Below are positions 4,538 to 5,298 of a DNA stretch of 5,298 nt, in pieces. The stretch comes from DATJJW01 sp035491935. GTDB taxonomy: Bacteria; Pseudomonadota; Alphaproteobacteria; ATCC43930; CGMCC-115725. The stretch's first letter is position 1, and the number at the start of each line of letters is the position of its first letter. The notes beneath the pieces are model-generated. The model had not been told where the DNA came from, did no database searches, and saw only the letters and a list, made by a program, of their open reading frames with translations. A program made the position numbers and the translations under genes. The stretch spans positions 1 to 5,298 of the forward strand of contig DATJJW010000278.1 of assembly GCA_035491935.1 (NCBI GenBank). The letters run 5' to 3'.

Positions 4538-5298
4538 ATTCGGGCCCGGGGAACAACGTGCTGGTCTTGCCCGTCAGATGGTAGCCGGCGAGGCCGAGCC
4601 ATTCGCGCCAGGCCGCATCCAATTCCGCCAGGTTACTCGAGGTCATCAGCAAATTGGCGACAGCGCCCAGCCGGCTCGTCGTGTAATCGGTAGGATAGGC
4701 GATCATCGGCCATCCGATCTCACGGGTGATGCCCATGCTGCGCGGCATGTGCAGGGCGGAGGTCACCAGCAGCCAGTTCTGGCCGGGCTGCGGATCGGCG
4801 AGCCGTTTGGTGAAGACGAAATTCTCCCAGGTATTGCGCGATTTGTCCTCGAAATGGACGCGGCTCATATCCGCATTCATCTCGACCAGCAGTACCCGCG
4901 CGATCTCGGCTTCTGTCGGATGGGTTACGATGACGGATGCGCCGCCGCCGCTGAAATAAAGCTGCGCCTCCGGGTGGGTGCGCAGCAGGGCCGTGGCAGT
5001 CAGGAGCTGCAGGACGCCGGCATGCATCGCGGCCACACCATGGGTGCGGCTGGCGTCGCGATCCTCGCCGCCGCCGAGCACGAGGATGCCGTCGATGTGT
5101 TCCGGCAGTGTCTTGGGGATGGGGAAGCGGTCTTCCAGCGGCAGGGCCAGCCAATTGCCGACGGGTAGTGCGCAGATCGCCACGCCCAGCAGCAGCATGA
5201 GCCCGATCAGGCGCTGTCCGGCCTTGTACCAGCGCGTATGAGTCAGAAACAGGCCGATTGCCGTCAGCAGCAGGCCGAAGGTGATGGGCTGCAGGAAG
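4515..5298 (-). CDS. DUF218 (YdcF/SanA/ElyC-like) membrane protein, N-terminus missing
   Basis: The frame is open from the right edge to TAA at 4515: 261 residues visible, with no start inside the window that I trust. A Met at 5198 lies within a transmembrane helix, and in-frame coding continues upstream of it as FLQPITFGLLLTAIGLFL, so that Met is internal. Two membrane helices are seen, the second ending near LPVGNWLALPLEDRFP. The DUF218 domain follows. Counting Met 5198 as 1, its motifs are GILVLGGG (37-44), YFSGGG (81-86), TEAEIAR (95-101), SRNTWENF (120-127) and LLVTSALHMPRSM (143-155), with the family's C-terminal EWLGLAGYHLTGKT (199-212). Relatives ElyC and SanA of E. coli affect envelope and peptidoglycan-precursor integrity; their biochemical activity is poorly defined. 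It converges on the CHAP gene and shares its terminator. Family call firm; role inferred. Confidence 0.88.
   Translation of the reverse strand, partial: FLQPITFGLLLTAIGLFLTHTRWYKAGQRLIGLMLLLGVAICALPVGNWLALPLEDRFPIPKTLPEHIDGILVLGGGEDRDASRTHGVAAMHAGVLQLLTATALLRTHPEAQLYFSGGGASVIVTHPTEAEIARVLLVEMNADMSRVHFEDKSRNTWENFVFTKRLADPQPGQNWLLVTSALHMPRSMGITREIGWPMIAYPTDYTTSRLGAVANLLMTSSNLAELDAAWREWLGLAGYHLTGKTSTLFPGPESEPAPAR

Noticed and set aside
4488..5168. 226-residue plus-strand frame opposite the DUF218 gene
   Set aside because: It starts inside the terminator T-tract and is antisense to clear DUF218 motifs.

Overview
This 5.3 kb window comes from a GC-rich bacterial chromosome, most probably an alphaproteobacterium, perhaps of Rhodospirillales type. 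The assignment rests on strong GC bias at third codon positions, the closeness of the CHAP protein to a secreted family I know from that class, and a full TTAA-N7-TTAA box and GANTC sites in intergenic DNA. It looks like ordinary core-type chromosome. I see no insertion sequence, phage gene, CRISPR array, tRNA or rRNA.

Layout from left to right: (1) 1-1480, minus strand, a polytopic transporter of the L-lactate permease (LctP/LldP) family that runs off the left edge. (2) 1660-2100, minus strand, a small lipoprotein ending in a histidine-rich tail. (3) 2131-2967, minus strand, gluQ, glutamyl-Q tRNA(Asp) synthetase; the lipoprotein starts 30 nt after its stop, so these two are probably co-transcribed. 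(4) 2968-3382, a 415-nt divergent intergenic region whose centre is about 80% A+T. It carries a 24-bp dyad with two GANTC sites, TATATC repeats, a full CtrA-type box and two leader hairpins. (5) 3383-4429, plus strand, an exported CHAP-domain peptidoglycan hydrolase with a long Lys/Ala/His-rich tail. (6) 4446-4488, a strong bidirectional terminator between convergent genes. (7) 4515-5298, minus strand, a DUF218 (YdcF/SanA/ElyC-like) membrane protein whose N-terminus lies beyond the right edge.

The shared theme is the cell envelope: a membrane transporter, a lipoprotein, a wall hydrolase and a DUF218 protein. gluQ, a tRNA-modification enzyme, is the exception. I find no clear new multi-gene system. 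The points most worth following are the CtrA/GANTC architecture upstream of the hydrolase, the hydrolase's polycationic His-rich tail, the His-rich lipoprotein next to gluQ, and the altered signature motif of the permease.
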